A stretch of DNA of 64,000 nt from Albimonas pacifica (GCF_900113695.1 NZ_FOQH01000002.1:124001-188000); one strand, 5' to 3'; counted from the first letter of the stretch, positions 53,104 through 62,726 are shown. The notes: generated from the letters alone by a model not told the origin. A program made the numbers and translations.

Positions 53104-54816
53104 ATGACCGACGCCGACGCCCGCCGACCCCGCCGCCCCTGGGAGGCGCACTACCCGCAGGGCGTCCGCTGGTCCGTGCCGCTGAGCGAGCAGACCGTGC
53201 CGCAGATGCTGCGCGACTCCGCCCGGCTCCACGCCGGGCGCACCGCCCTGATCCACCGCGAGACCTCGCTGACCTGGGACGCGCTCGCCGAGCGGGCCTG
53301 GCAGGTCGCCAACGCCTTCCGGCGCGACGGGCTGGGGCGGGGGGACGCGGTGGCGATCTACCTGCCCAACACCCCCTTCCACCCGGTCCTGTTCTTCGGC
53401 GCGCTGGCCGCGGGCCTGCGGGTGACGATGCTCAGCCCCCTCGACCCGATCCGGGTGCTGGCCCACAAGATCGAGGATTCGGGGGCCGCGACCCTCGTCA
53501 CCCTCAACCTGCCCGAGATGACCGAGATGGCGGTGCGCCTGCTCGACCAGGGCGCCTGCGCGCGGACGATCCTGTGCGACGAGGACGACTGGGGCCCGTT
53601 CCCCGCGCCGCTGGCCGAGACGCCGGGGCGCGCGGACGTGATCCGCTTCGCCGACTGGACCGCGGGGGTTCCGACGGACGTCCCCCCGCTCGACGGCGAT
53701 CCCGACGACGTGGCGCTGCTGCAGTACACCGGCGGCACCACCGGCCTGCCCAAGGGGGCGATGCTGACGCATCGCAACCTGCTCGCCGCCGTGGCGGCGG
53801 TGCGGGAGTGGTCGGACGGGACCTACGGCACGCCCGACCGGCAGATCACCCTGTGCGTGCTGCCGCTGTTCCACATCTACGCGCTGATCGTGATCCTGCT
53901 GTCCTCGACCCGGCTGGGGGGGACGCTGGTGCTCAGGATGCGCTTCGACGCGGGCCAGACGCTGCGCGACATCGAGCATCACCGCGTCACCTACTTCCCC
54001 GGCGTGCCCACCATGTGGATCGCCATGGCCAACCACCCCGAGATGCAGAGCCGCGACATCACCTCGCTGATGAACTGCGGCTCGGGCGGCGCGCCGCTGC
54101 CGGTCGAGGTGCAGATGACCTTCGAGCGCGCGACCGGCCTTCCGATCCTGGGCGGCTGGGGGATGACCGAGACGGCGGCGGCCGGCACTTCGATCCCCCG
54201 CGGGACCCAGCACTCCAAGCCCGGCACCATCGGCGTGCCGCTGCCCAACGTCGAGCTGAAGGTGGTCGACGGCGACGACCCCGCCCGCGACCTGGCTCCC
54301 GGCGAGATCGGCGAGATCGCGGCGCGCGGGCCCAACATCTCGGCCGGCTACTGGAACCGCCACGACGCCACCGCCGAGAGCCGCGGCCCCGACGGCTGGT
54401 TCCTGACCGGCGACGTGGGGCGGATGGACGAGGACGGGTTCTTCTGGCTGGTGGACCGCAAGAAGGACCTGATCCTGTCGGGCGGCTTCAACGTCTACCC
54501 GCAGATGATCGAGCAGGCGATCTACGAGCATCCCTCGGTCGCCGAGGTGCTGGTGATCGGCCGCCCCGACCCCTACCGGGGCGAGAGCGCCGCCGCCTAC
54601 GCGACCCTGAAGCCGGGGCACGAGCCCTTCACGCTCGAATCCCTGCAGGCCTTCCTGAAGGACCGGCTGGGGCGCCACGAGATCCCCCGCCTGCTCGCCT
54701 TCCGCGAGGCGCTGCCGCGCACCACGGTCGGCAAGCTCTCGCGCAAGGACCTGCGCGACGAGGTCGAGGCGGAAGAGGCCGCGGCCGGAGGCGCGGCTCA
54801 GGCCGCCGCGTCGTAG
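53104..54816 (+). CDS. Long-chain acyl-CoA ligase (AMP-forming)
   Basis: The 570-residue enzyme belongs to the ANL superfamily and activates fatty acids through an acyl-adenylate. The P-loop YTGGTTGLPKGAMLTHRN lies at about 211-228, the adenylate motif GWGMTETAAAG near 355, GWFLTGDVGRMDEDG near 431 and the catalytic Lys region TTVGKLSRKDLR near 541-552. A GGGAGACCCGAG sequence precedes the ATG. Its last 19 bp overlap the convergent glycosyltransferase gene. Confidence 0.93.
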   Translation: MTDADARRPRRPWEAHYPQGVRWSVPLSEQTVPQMLRDSARLHAGRTALIHRETSLTWDALAERAWQVANAFRRDGLGRGDAVAIYLPNTPFHPVLFFGALAAGLRVTMLSPLDPIRVLAHKIEDSGAATLVTLNLPEMTEMAVRLLDQGACARTILCDEDDWGPFPAPLAETPGRADVIRFADWTAGVPTDVPPLDGDPDDVALLQYTGGTTGLPKGAMLTHRNLLAAVAAVREWSDGTYGTPDRQITLCVLPLFHIYALIVILLSSTRLGGTLVLRMRFDAGQTLRDIEHHRVTYFPGVPTMWIAMANHPEMQSRDITSLMNCGSGGAPLPVEVQMTFERATGLPILGGWGMTETAAAGTSIPRGTQHSKPGTIGVPLPNVELKVVDGDDPARDLAPGEIGEIAARGPNISAGYWNRHDATAESRGPDGWFLTGDVGRMDEDGFFWLVDRKKDLILSGGFNVYPQMIEQAIYEHPSVAEVLVIGRPDPYRGESAAAYATLKPGHEPFTLESLQAFLKDRLGRHEIPRLLAFREALPRTTVGKLSRKDLRDEVEAEEAAAGGAAQAAAS

Positions 54817-55874
54817 AGGGCGCGGTAGCGCCTCGCCATCCGCTCGGGCGCGAACCGCTCCAGCGTGCGGGCCTGCAGCGGGCCCGCCAGCGCCACCCGG
54901 GCGGCGTCGTCGGCGAGGATCCCGCCCAGCCGCGCGGCCAGCGCCGCGGGCTCGGAGGCGGTCAGCAGCGCGTCGCCGTCGGGCTTCACCACGCTGCGAA
55001 GCGGCGGGATGTCGAAGCCCATCACCAGGGCGCCGGCGATCGCCGCCTCCATCGCCACGGTCGGCATCCCCTCCCAGCGGGAGGTCATCGCCAGCACCTT
55101 CGTGCGGCCCATCACGGCCTGGGTCTCGGCCAGGGCCATGCCGTCGTGGCGGGTGAAGTTCTCGAGCCCCATGCGCTCGGCCAGGGCGTCGACCTCCTGG
55201 GCCATTTCGCCGGCGCCGATCATCACCACCCGGGGCGCGCGCCCCTCGAGGCGGGGCAGGGCGGCCACGGTCTCTATGAAGGCCTGGGGCCATTTCTGGT
55301 AGACCAGCCGGCCCACGAAAAGCACGTCCACGTCGCGCGGCGCCTCGGGCGAGGGCGAGGGCAGGCGCATGCCGTTCTCGATCACCTCGGCCGGGCCGCG
55401 GTGGCGCAGGCCGTGCTCGGCGGCGAGCGCCGCGTCGGAGTCGGAGACGAACGCGGTGCCGTCGACGCGGCGCGCCAGCAGGTGCTCGATCCTGCGGCGC
55501 ATCCCCAGCGGCCCGGGCTGGGCGAGGCCATGGAAGCCGTGGACGGTGTAGATCACCGTCAGCGAGGGCCGGGCGAGCTTGGCGAGACTTGCCGCCATCG
55601 CCGCCCGGCTGCCGTGGGCATGGGCGACGTCGCCGGGCCTTGCGTGCCGCAGGATGTCGGCGGCCATCGCCACGGGCGAGCCGCGCCCCGGGAACGCCCC
55701 GATGCGGTGCGGCAGGCCCGCGAAGACCTCGCGCATCCGCGGGTCGGCGTTGACCGGCAGCAGCGCCTCGTGGCCGCCGGCCTCGCCGATCTCGTCGAAG
55801 GCCTGCAGCAGGCGGGCGATCATCACCCCGCCTCCGCCCAGCTCGTGATCCGGCATGATGTGCCACACGCCCAT
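54798..55874 (-). CDS. Glycosyltransferase family 4 protein
   Basis: The 358-residue cytosolic GT-B enzyme has an N-terminal acceptor domain with VWHIMPDHELGGGGVMIARLL and DVAHAHGSRAA. Its C-terminal donor domain has VLFVGRLVYQKWPQAFIETVAAL (about 186-208) and the E-x7-E region SRWEGMPTVAMEAAIAGALVMGFDIPPLRSVV (about 270-300). It resembles RfaB/WcaL-type transferases for lipopolysaccharide or capsule, but acceptor and sugar cannot be told. It stands alone, convergent with the acyl-CoA ligase. Confidence 0.88.
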   Translation of the reverse strand: MGVWHIMPDHELGGGGVMIARLLQAFDEIGEAGGHEALLPVNADPRMREVFAGLPHRIGAFPGRGSPVAMAADILRHARPGDVAHAHGSRAAMAASLAKLARPSLTVIYTVHGFHGLAQPGPLGMRRRIEHLLARRVDGTAFVSDSDAALAAEHGLRHRGPAEVIENGMRLPSPSPEAPRDVDVLFVGRLVYQKWPQAFIETVAALPRLEGRAPRVVMIGAGEMAQEVDALAERMGLENFTRHDGMALAETQAVMGRTKVLAMTSRWEGMPTVAMEAAIAGALVMGFDIPPLRSVVKPDGDALLTASEPAALAARLGGILADDAARVALAGPLQARTLERFAPERMARRYRALYDAAA

Positions 55875-56160
55875 CTCGGTCTCCCGATCGTTCCGCTCGC
55901 ACGAATGGGTAGCGCGGGCGGGCCGGCCGCGCCATGGGCGCGACGCCGCGGAGGTCGCTGCGTCAATGTCGCCGCGGCGCCGGATTCCGATACGCGGGGG
56001 GCTCGCGAAGTCTCACATACCCGCAAGAAGGTGCTGGAAATGGTTGAAAAGCGGCTGAAAGGCGATTGTCGGGGCGGTTTACGTCTGGTTTAGTCGGCCC
56101 CATCGCCGGCCAGGGGAAGGGAGCCCCGTACGTCGGCGTCGACATCGCAGGGAGGATCTC

Positions 56161-57246
56161 ATGGAGAGACGCCAGTTTCTTAAGGGCGCCGCGCTTGGCG
56201 GCGTGGCCGCGTCCGCGCTCGCGGCGCCGGCCATCGCGCAGGAGCGCAAGGAAATCATCATCGTGTCGACCTGGGGCCGGGACTTCCCGGGGCTCGGCAC
56301 GTCCGCCCAGCGGCTCTCCGAGCGCATCACCCAACTGTCCGAGGGGCGGCTGGTCACGCAGTATTTCGCCGCGGGCGAGCGCGTGGGCGCGTTCGACGTG
56401 TTCGACGAGGTCGCGTCGGGGAACGCGCAGGCCTACATCGGCGCGGACTACTACTGGGTCGGCAAGCACCCGGCCTGGGCCTACTTCACCTCGGTGCCCT
56501 TCGGCATGACCAACACCGAGTGGAGCGCCTGGATCAAGTTCAAGAACGGCCAGGCCCTGTGGGACGAGCTGGGGGCCGAGTTCGGCCTCAAGTGCCTGCC
56601 CGCCGGCGCGACCGGCACCCAGGCCGGCGGCTGGTTCAACAAGCTGATCGAGACGCCCGACGACCTGCGCGGCCTGAAGATGCGCATTCCCGGCCTCGGC
56701 GGCTCGGTGATGTCGAAGCTGGGCGTCTCCACCGTCTCGCTGCCCGGCGGCCAGATCTACGAGAACCTGGTCTCCGGCGCCATCGAGGCGACCGAGTGGG
56801 TGGGGCCCTACAACGACTACTTCATGAAGCTCTACGAGGCCGCGAAGTACTACTACACCGGCGGCATGCACGAGCCGGGCGGCGGTCTCTCCTTCGGCAT
56901 GAACGCCGGCTTCTGGGGCGGTCTGACCGACTGGGAGAAGGCGCTGATCACCGCCGCCTGCTACGAGGAGCTCGCCAACCAGGCCGAGGAGGCGATCGCC
57001 AACAACGGCGTCTACCTCAACCGTCTGGTCAACGACCACGGCGTGCAGGTCGAGTCCTTCTCGGACGAGGTCTGGGACGCCTTCGGCGAAGCCTCCGAGG
57101 AGGTCTTCGAGGAGACCGCCGACCACTCGCCGCTGGCCAAGAAGATCAACGACGACTTCCAGGCTGCGCTCCGCGAGGAAGGCCGGTTCATGAAGAACTT
57201 CGAGATGACCTTCGTGAACCAGCGCAACCGCGTGCTCGGCCTCTGA
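56161..57246 (+). CDS. TRAP transporter solute-binding protein DctP, copy 1
   Basis: The periplasmic receptor has 361 residues and a twin-arginine signal (RRQFLKGAALGG, cleavage near AIAQ-E at 26). Its mature part, with GGWFNK, KMRIPGLGGSVMSKLG, LPGGQIYENL and TEWVGPYND, belongs to the TakP/lactate-binding subfamily of DctP, whose members bind 2-oxo acids or hydroxy-monocarboxylates, often with a cation. The key Arg in MRIPG and the Trp-Glu pair in TEWVG are present. GGGAGGA precedes the ATG. A close paralogue follows at 57814. Confidence 0.93.
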   Translation: MERRQFLKGAALGGVAASALAAPAIAQERKEIIIVSTWGRDFPGLGTSAQRLSERITQLSEGRLVTQYFAAGERVGAFDVFDEVASGNAQAYIGADYYWVGKHPAWAYFTSVPFGMTNTEWSAWIKFKNGQALWDELGAEFGLKCLPAGATGTQAGGWFNKLIETPDDLRGLKMRIPGLGGSVMSKLGVSTVSLPGGQIYENLVSGAIEATEWVGPYNDYFMKLYEAAKYYYTGGMHEPGGGLSFGMNAGFWGGLTDWEKALITAACYEELANQAEEAIANNGVYLNRLVNDHGVQVESFSDEVWDAFGEASEEVFEETADHSPLAKKINDDFQAALREEGRFMKNFEMTFVNQRNRVLGL

Positions 57247-57813
57247 GGCCGCGGCCCGTCTCCGGCGCCGCCCCCCGGGCGGCGCCGCTTCCGGCGGACG
57301 TGCGCGGCCCGCGGCCGGGCCGTCCGCCGTTCCGGTTCAGCGTCGCGCCGTCCCTCGGTCCCCCGGGACCGGCGGCGGCCGGCGTCCGCGCCGGCCGCTC
57401 CCCTTCCCGCCGGCGCGCCGGCGGGCAGGCGAGCGGCCGGGACCGACAGCCCCCTCCCCGACACGGAGCGACGAAGGACGCGATGCGCGAAGGTCAGGCC
57501 AGTTCGGCGTCCGGTCCGGGGCGCGCCCAGCCCCGCGGCGCCGCCGCCGGCCGGGACGGCGACTCGGACGCCCGCAGGGCCTGCCCCCCGCGCCCCGCGC
57601 CGGGCGCGGCCGAGGCGCCCGCCGGCGTCGGCCTGACGTCGGGGCGCCTTTCGTTCAGGTGCATGACGTTGCGACAGATTTCGCAGAATCGTGCGGCTCC
57701 CTTAGAAAATTTCGTTCCGGCGCATTGCGGCGCAACGGGCGCGACGGTAACTCCGCGGCGACACTCGGATCGGGGGCGTTCCCCGGACCGTTCCACGACC
57801 GCAGGAGTTCCCG
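57247..57813 (+). other. 567-bp spacer between the two dctP genes
   Basis: A perfect ten-pair GC hairpin at 57264-57286 follows the first gene. The remainder is GC-rich apart from 57660-57725 (GTTGCGACAG, TTAGAAAATTTCG), which could contain a second promoter for copy 2. No gene is visible. Confidence 0.5.
57264..57286 (+). terminator. Hairpin after dctP copy 1
   Basis: GGCGCCGCCC (57264-57273) pairs with GGGCGGCGCC (57277-57286) 18 bp after the stop codon; no T-run follows. It may end or stabilise the first dctP mRNA. Confidence 0.5.
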
Positions 57814-58899
57814 ATGGACCGTCGCCTGTTCCTGAAGGGCGCCGCGCTGGGCGGCGCCGCCGCCTCGACGCTGGCCGCCCCCGCCCTCGCCCAGTCGCGC
57901 AAGGAGATGATCATCGTCTCCACCTGGCCGCGCGACTTCCCCGGCGTGGGCATGTCGGCGCAGCGCCTGGCGGAGAACATCACCCGGATCTCCGGCGGCC
58001 GGATCCAGACGCAGTACTTCGCGGCGGGCGAGCGGGTCGGCGCCTTCGACGCCTTCGACGAGGTCGCCTCGGGCAACGCCCAGGCCTACTCGGCGGCCGA
58101 GTACTACTGGGCCGGCAAGCACCCGGCGTTCTCCTACTTCTCCTCCGTGCCCTTCGGCATGACCAACCCGGAATGGGCCGCCTGGCTGAAGTTCCGCGGC
58201 GGGCAGGAGCTGTGGGACGAGCTCTCGGGCGGCTTCGGCATCAAGGCGCTGCCGGCGGGCTCCACCGGCGCCCAGGCAGGCGGCTGGTTCAACAAGGAGA
58301 TCGAGTCGGTCGACGACCTGCGCGGCCTGACCATGCGCATCCCGGGCCTGGGCGGCGCGGTGATGTCGAAGCTCGGCGTCTCGGTGGTCTCGCTGCCCGG
58401 CGGCCAGATCTACGAGAACCTGGTCACCGGCGCGATCGCGGCGACGGAGTGGGTCGGGCCCTACAACGACTACTTCATGAAGTTCTTCGACGCGGCGAAG
58501 TACTACTACACCGGCGGCATGCACGAGCCGGGCGGCGGCATGTGCATGGGCTTCAACGCCCAGTGGTGGGCCGACCTCTCCGAGGAGGAGAAGGCCATCG
58601 TCACCGCGGCCTGCGAGCAGGAGTTCGCGAACTCCTACAACGAGGCGACGGCGCTGAACGGCGAGTACCTCAAGCGCATGGTGGACGAGAACGGCGTGCA
58701 GCTGCGCAGCTTCTCGGACGACGCCTGGGAGGGCTTCGGCGAGGCGGCGGAGGAGGTCTTCGAGGAGACCGCCGACCACTCCGACCTGGCCGCGCGGATC
58801 AACGCCGACTTCCAGGAGAACCTGCGCAGCCTCGCGGGCTACATGAAGGACTTCGAGGTGGGCTTCGTGAACCAGCGCAACCGCGTGCTGGGGCTCTGA
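57814..58899 (+). CDS. TRAP transporter solute-binding protein DctP, copy 2
   Basis: The 361-residue paralogue has the same length and architecture as copy 1: Tat signal RRLFLKGAALGG, QTQYFAAGERVGAFDAFDEVASGNAQAY, and the identical LPGGQIYENLV and TEWVGPYNDYFMK blocks. Differences cluster around the binding pocket entrance (for example YSAAEYYWAGKHPAFSYFSS against YIGADYYWVGKHPAWAYFTS), so the two may bind different but related carboxylates. AGGAG lies six bases before the ATG. It is followed by a T-tailed hairpin and then the membrane subunits. Confidence 0.93.
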   Translation: MDRRLFLKGAALGGAAASTLAAPALAQSRKEMIIVSTWPRDFPGVGMSAQRLAENITRISGGRIQTQYFAAGERVGAFDAFDEVASGNAQAYSAAEYYWAGKHPAFSYFSSVPFGMTNPEWAAWLKFRGGQELWDELSGGFGIKALPAGSTGAQAGGWFNKEIESVDDLRGLTMRIPGLGGAVMSKLGVSVVSLPGGQIYENLVTGAIAATEWVGPYNDYFMKFFDAAKYYYTGGMHEPGGGMCMGFNAQWWADLSEEEKAIVTAACEQEFANSYNEATALNGEYLKRMVDENGVQLRSFSDDAWEGFGEAAEEVFEETADHSDLAARINADFQENLRSLAGYMKDFEVGFVNQRNRVLGL

Positions 58900-58960
58900 C
58901 CCATCTGCATCTGCCGGCCGGTTTCTTGACCGCCGGCAAGGACCTACGCTTGACTTCGGA

Positions 58961-58997
58961 CGCGGACGGGGGTTTTCCCCCGTCCGCGATTTTCTTT
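58961..58997 (+). terminator. Terminator/attenuator between dctP and dctQM
   Basis: CGCGGACGGGGG (58961-58972), loop TTTT and CCCCCGTCCGCG (58977-58988) are followed by ATTTTCTTT. The stem lies 62 bp after dctP copy 2 and 23 bp before the dctQ start. As the dctQM genes have no other obvious promoter, it probably acts as a partial terminator that sets binding protein above permease. Confidence 0.85.
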
Positions 58998-59011
58998 CCA
59001 GGGAGGTGCGG

Positions 59012-60022
59012 ATGATCGCGGCCGACGATCCCACCCGGCGCATCGGGCGCGCGGGCGGCAACGATGGCGTGGACCGGCTGTTCCGGTGCCTCGCCTGGGC
59101 GAACCTGGCGGTGCTCGCCGCTTTCGTGATCCAGGTCTGGCTGGTCCAGATCGTGGGCGTGCCCGGTCCGGCCGAGGCGCTGGCGGGCGGCGGCGACCTG
59201 CGCAGCTGGCTGCTGGTGCTGATGTACCCGCTGGCCGCCCTCGTGGGCTGCGCCTGGGTGCTGCGCACGCCCGTCATCGGCCTGCGCGAGGATGCGGACC
59301 GCATCACCGCCTTCAATTTCTGGCTGATCCGCGGCGCCTTCTTCGCCGTGCTCTACGTGGGCCTGGTGGACGCCGCGATCTCGTTCTTCCGGGTGGAGGG
59401 GATGCTCGACGAGCTCGTCGGCGCCGCGCTCGAGACCGAGCTGGGCCGGCCGCAGTTCCGCGGGGCGGTCATCCACCTGCCGCTGATCGCGCTGGGCTTC
59501 GTCACCGCCTTCTTCACCCGCACCCTGGGCTTCACCTGGCTCGCGCTGATGATCGTGGTGGCCGAGCTGCTGATCGTGATCACGCGCTTCATCTTCTCCT
59601 ACGAGCAGTCGTTCATGGGCGACCTGGTGCGGTTCTGGTACGCCGCGCTGTTCCTGTTCGCCTCGGCCTACACGCTGCTCGAGGAAGGGCACGTGCGCGT
59701 GGACGTGTTCTACGCCAGCTTCGGGCTGAAGCGGCGCGGGCTGGTCAACGCGGTCGGCGCGATCGTGCTGGGGACCACGCTGTGCTGGACGATCCTGGTG
59801 CTCGGCATGGGCTCGCGCACCTCGATCATCATGGCGCCGCTGCTGAACTTCGAGGTCACGCAGACCAATTTCGGCATGTACGTCAAATACCTGATGGCCG
59901 GCTTCCTGGGCATCTTCGCGATCTCGATGATGATCCAGTTCGCGGCGATGGCGCTGGACGCGGTCGCCGACCGGCGCGGCGATCCGGGCCACAAGGACCA
60001 CGAAGGCGCGGCCGTCTCCTGA
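59012..60022 (+). CDS. TRAP transporter small permease subunit DctQ (large form)
   Basis: The 336-residue membrane protein has about eight hydrophobic segments, compared with four in classic DctQ (~170 residues). The DctQ core is in the second half (FWYAALFLFASAYTLLEEGHVRVDVFYASFGLKRRGLVN, about 205-245), where EEGHVRVDVFY matches the family. This elongated form occurs with TakP-type receptors. GGGAGG precedes the ATG at 59012; a GTG two codons earlier is an alternative. It leads into dctM after 28 bp. Confidence 0.9.
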   Translation: MIAADDPTRRIGRAGGNDGVDRLFRCLAWANLAVLAAFVIQVWLVQIVGVPGPAEALAGGGDLRSWLLVLMYPLAALVGCAWVLRTPVIGLREDADRITAFNFWLIRGAFFAVLYVGLVDAAISFFRVEGMLDELVGAALETELGRPQFRGAVIHLPLIALGFVTAFFTRTLGFTWLALMIVVAELLIVITRFIFSYEQSFMGDLVRFWYAALFLFASAYTLLEEGHVRVDVFYASFGLKRRGLVNAVGAIVLGTTLCWTILVLGMGSRTSIIMAPLLNFEVTQTNFGMYVKYLMAGFLGIFAISMMIQFAAMALDAVADRRGDPGHKDHEGAAVS

Positions 60023-60050
60023 GGGGACGCGACGAGGGACGGACGAGACC

Positions 60051-62702
60051 ATGGAAATCTTCTTCATCTGCGTTCTGGTCGCGCTGATGGCCTTCGCGCT
60101 GGGCTCCGGGTTTCCGGTCGCCTTCGCGTTGCCCGGCTCCGCGATCCTGACGATCGCGCTGGCGGCGCTGACGGGCTACGTGCTCGACGGCTCGCCGGAC
60201 GCCTATTTCGAGGTCGGGGGGCCGAGCCAGTGGCTCTCCGCCGGCGTCACCAACCTTCGAGGGGTCTACTGGGAGGTTGAACGGGACACGCTGATCGCGA
60301 TCCCGCTGTTCATCTTCATGGGCATCATGCTCCAGCGCTCCAAGATCGCCGAGGATCTGCTGGTCGCCATGGCCCAGCTCTTCGGGCCGGTGCCCGGGGG
60401 CCTGGGGATCTCGGTGGTGTTCGTGGGCGCGCTGCTGGCGGCCACCACCGGCATCGTCGGCGCGACCGTGGTCGCCATGGGCCTGATCTCGCTGCCGGCG
60501 ATGATGCGCAACGGCTATTCGCAGCCGCTCGCCACCGGCACCATCGCGGCCTCGGGCACGCTGGGGCAGATCATCCCGCCCTCGATCGTGCTGATCATCC
60601 TCGCCGACCAGCTGGCGTCCGCCACCGACCAGGCCTCCAACGCCCGCAAGGCGCTGCACAAGGCCGCGACGGGCGAGATCTCGATGCCCTCCGAGCTCGA
60701 CGTCTCGGGCACGTCCGCGGGCGAGATGTTCCTCGGCGCCTTCGTGCCGGGGATGCTGCTGGTGGGCCTCTACATGGCCTTCATCCTGATCTTCGCGCTG
60801 CTCAAGCCCAAGCTCGCGCCCGCCGTCCCCTACGAGGGCGAGCGGAACCTGCGCTTCTGGGGCCGGATGCTGCTGATCCTGGTGCCGCCGCTGGCGCTGA
60901 TCTTCCTGGTGCTGGGCTCGATCATCGCGGGCGTGGCCACCGTCAACCAGGCCGGCGCCATCGGCGCGGCCGGCGCGATGATCATGGCCTCCTACCGCCT
61001 CAAGGAGGACGAGCGCGGCGCCTACTGGCCGGCGCTCATCGCCATCGGCTCGCTGATCGCGCTCTACGTCATCGGCACGGTCTGGCCGCTCAACATCAAG
61101 GCGATCGGGCCCGAGGACGACCAGACCGGCCTCTACCTCGCCCTGTTCGCGGCGGGCGCGCTGCTGGTCTCGCTCGCCTGGGCGGGCATCCGGGTGATGC
61201 ATATCGAGGACACGCTGAAGGGCGTGATGGTCGAGACCGCCAAGACCACCTCGCTGGTGTTCATCATCCTGATGGGCGCCGCGGTGCTGACGGCGGCCTT
61301 CCGCGCCTTCGGCGGCGAGGAGCTGGTGCGCCACTTCCTGCAGGGGCTGCCCGGCGGGTTCTGGTCGCAGTTCATCATCGTCATGGCGGTGATCTTCGTC
61401 CTCGGCTTCTTCCTCGACTTCATCGAGATCGCCGTGGTTGTGGTGCCGATCGTCGCCCCGATCCTGCTGGCCGACCCCACCGCCAACGTCACCGCCGTGT
61501 GGCTGGGCGTGATGATCGGCCTGAACATCCAGACCTCGTTCCTCACCCCGCCCTTCGGCTTCGCGCTGTTCTATCTGCGCGGCGTGGCGCCGAGCTCGGT
61601 GAAGACGACCTCGATCTACAAGGGCGTGATCGCCTTCATCTCCCTGCAGCTCGGCGCGCTGGCGATCGTGGGGCTCTACCCGCCGCTGGTGAACTACCTG
61701 CCGCTGCGGGTGAACCTGACGGCCGAGACCGCGCCCCCCCCGCGCAACCCGCGCCTGCAGACCTGCATCGAGGAGTACACGCTCGACCTGATCCGCGAGG
61801 AGGGCGACGCCATCCGCCGGGTGATCTCCGACGGGCGGGCGCTGGACCTGAGCTACCTGCCGCAGGACATCGCGGAGGATCTTCGCGACGGGTTCGACTC
61901 GGCCGAGACGGCGCTGGCCACCCTGCCGCAGGCGGACGAGGCGGCGCAGGCGGTGGACCGGGCGGCGGTCGAGTACCGGCCGATCCATGACGAGGTCCGC
62001 CGGATCGAGCGCGACATCCGCCGCGAGGAGGCCGCGATCGAGGCGCTGGAGACCAAGCTGCGGCTCAACCCCGGCTCGGAGGCCGAGCAGGCGGAGTCCC
62101 GCGAGGAGATCGCCGAGCACCGGGCCCAGATCGAGGCCCTCGCGGCCGAGATCCCGCAGACCTGGGACGCCGCTTACAAGGAGTTCGCGACGCTCAACAA
62201 GGCGGAGACGGACCTGCGCCGCGACTATCGGCGCGCCGCCGACGGCGCGGCGGAGGCGGCGATCGCGCTCGAGGCGACGCTGGCCTCGACCGAGGCCCTG
62301 CGCGAAATCCGCTCGGAGCTGGCGGCCTTCCGCGCCCGCATCGGGCAGGAGCCGCCGGCCGACCTGGTGGAGCCGGTCTCCGACCTGCGCAGCCGCGTGG
62401 GCGAGATCGAGGGGGCCGGCGACGTCCGCTCGGGCGTCAACGACGCCCGCCGGGCGCTGCGCGACTCCGAGCCCAACGAGGCCGAGGCCCTGGCGGCCAT
62501 GGACGCCGCGCTGGCCGCGCTCGACGCCGAGCTCGCCTGGCGCGACCGGGCGCTGACGGAGCTGGCGCCGGGGCTGGGCGCCTATGTCGACGGCATCACC
62601 CGCTCGGTGGGCGCGCGCGCCCTGACGCGGATGCCCGAGGACATGGCGCTCTCGGTGGCGGCCTGCGAGGCGAACCACCACGACCTGTCGCTCGACTTCT
62701 GA
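60051..62702 (+). CDS. TRAP transporter large permease DctM with long coiled-coil C-terminal extension
   Basis: The 883-residue protein comprises a normal DctM ion-coupled permease (about 1-555; FMGIMLQRSKIAEDLL, VGATVVAMGLISLPAMMRNGYS, GTLGQIIPPSIVLIILAD, NIQTSFLTPPFGFALFYLRGVAP) and about 325 extra residues. The extension, after the last helix (LVNYLPLRV), is hydrophilic, Ala/Glu/Arg-rich and strongly helical or coiled-coil in pattern (IRREEAAIEALETKLRLNPGSEAEQAESREEIAEHR, cited only in part). A loop insertion after ILADQ (SATDQASNARKALHKAA) is also present. It is the last gene of the TRAP unit. Confidence 0.93.
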   Translation: MEIFFICVLVALMAFALGSGFPVAFALPGSAILTIALAALTGYVLDGSPDAYFEVGGPSQWLSAGVTNLRGVYWEVERDTLIAIPLFIFMGIMLQRSKIAEDLLVAMAQLFGPVPGGLGISVVFVGALLAATTGIVGATVVAMGLISLPAMMRNGYSQPLATGTIAASGTLGQIIPPSIVLIILADQLASATDQASNARKALHKAATGEISMPSELDVSGTSAGEMFLGAFVPGMLLVGLYMAFILIFALLKPKLAPAVPYEGERNLRFWGRMLLILVPPLALIFLVLGSIIAGVATVNQAGAIGAAGAMIMASYRLKEDERGAYWPALIAIGSLIALYVIGTVWPLNIKAIGPEDDQTGLYLALFAAGALLVSLAWAGIRVMHIEDTLKGVMVETAKTTSLVFIILMGAAVLTAAFRAFGGEELVRHFLQGLPGGFWSQFIIVMAVIFVLGFFLDFIEIAVVVVPIVAPILLADPTANVTAVWLGVMIGLNIQTSFLTPPFGFALFYLRGVAPSSVKTTSIYKGVIAFISLQLGALAIVGLYPPLVNYLPLRVNLTAETAPPPRNPRLQTCIEEYTLDLIREEGDAIRRVISDGRALDLSYLPQDIAEDLRDGFDSAETALATLPQADEAAQAVDRAAVEYRPIHDEVRRIERDIRREEAAIEALETKLRLNPGSEAEQAESREEIAEHRAQIEALAAEIPQTWDAAYKEFATLNKAETDLRRDYRRAADGAAEAAIALEATLASTEALREIRSELAAFRARIGQEPPADLVEPVSDLRSRVGEIEGAGDVRSGVNDARRALRDSEPNEAEALAAMDAALAALDAELAWRDRALTELAPGLGAYVDGITRSVGARALTRMPEDMALSVAACEANHHDLSLDF

Positions 62703-62726
62703 TCGCCGCCGCCGCGCGGACCTCGC

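Noticed and set aside
57660-57790. Small gene between the two dctP copies
   Set aside because: A short frame starting with MTLRQISQN exists but has no ribosome site and no family likeness. The stretch is more likely promoter DNA.
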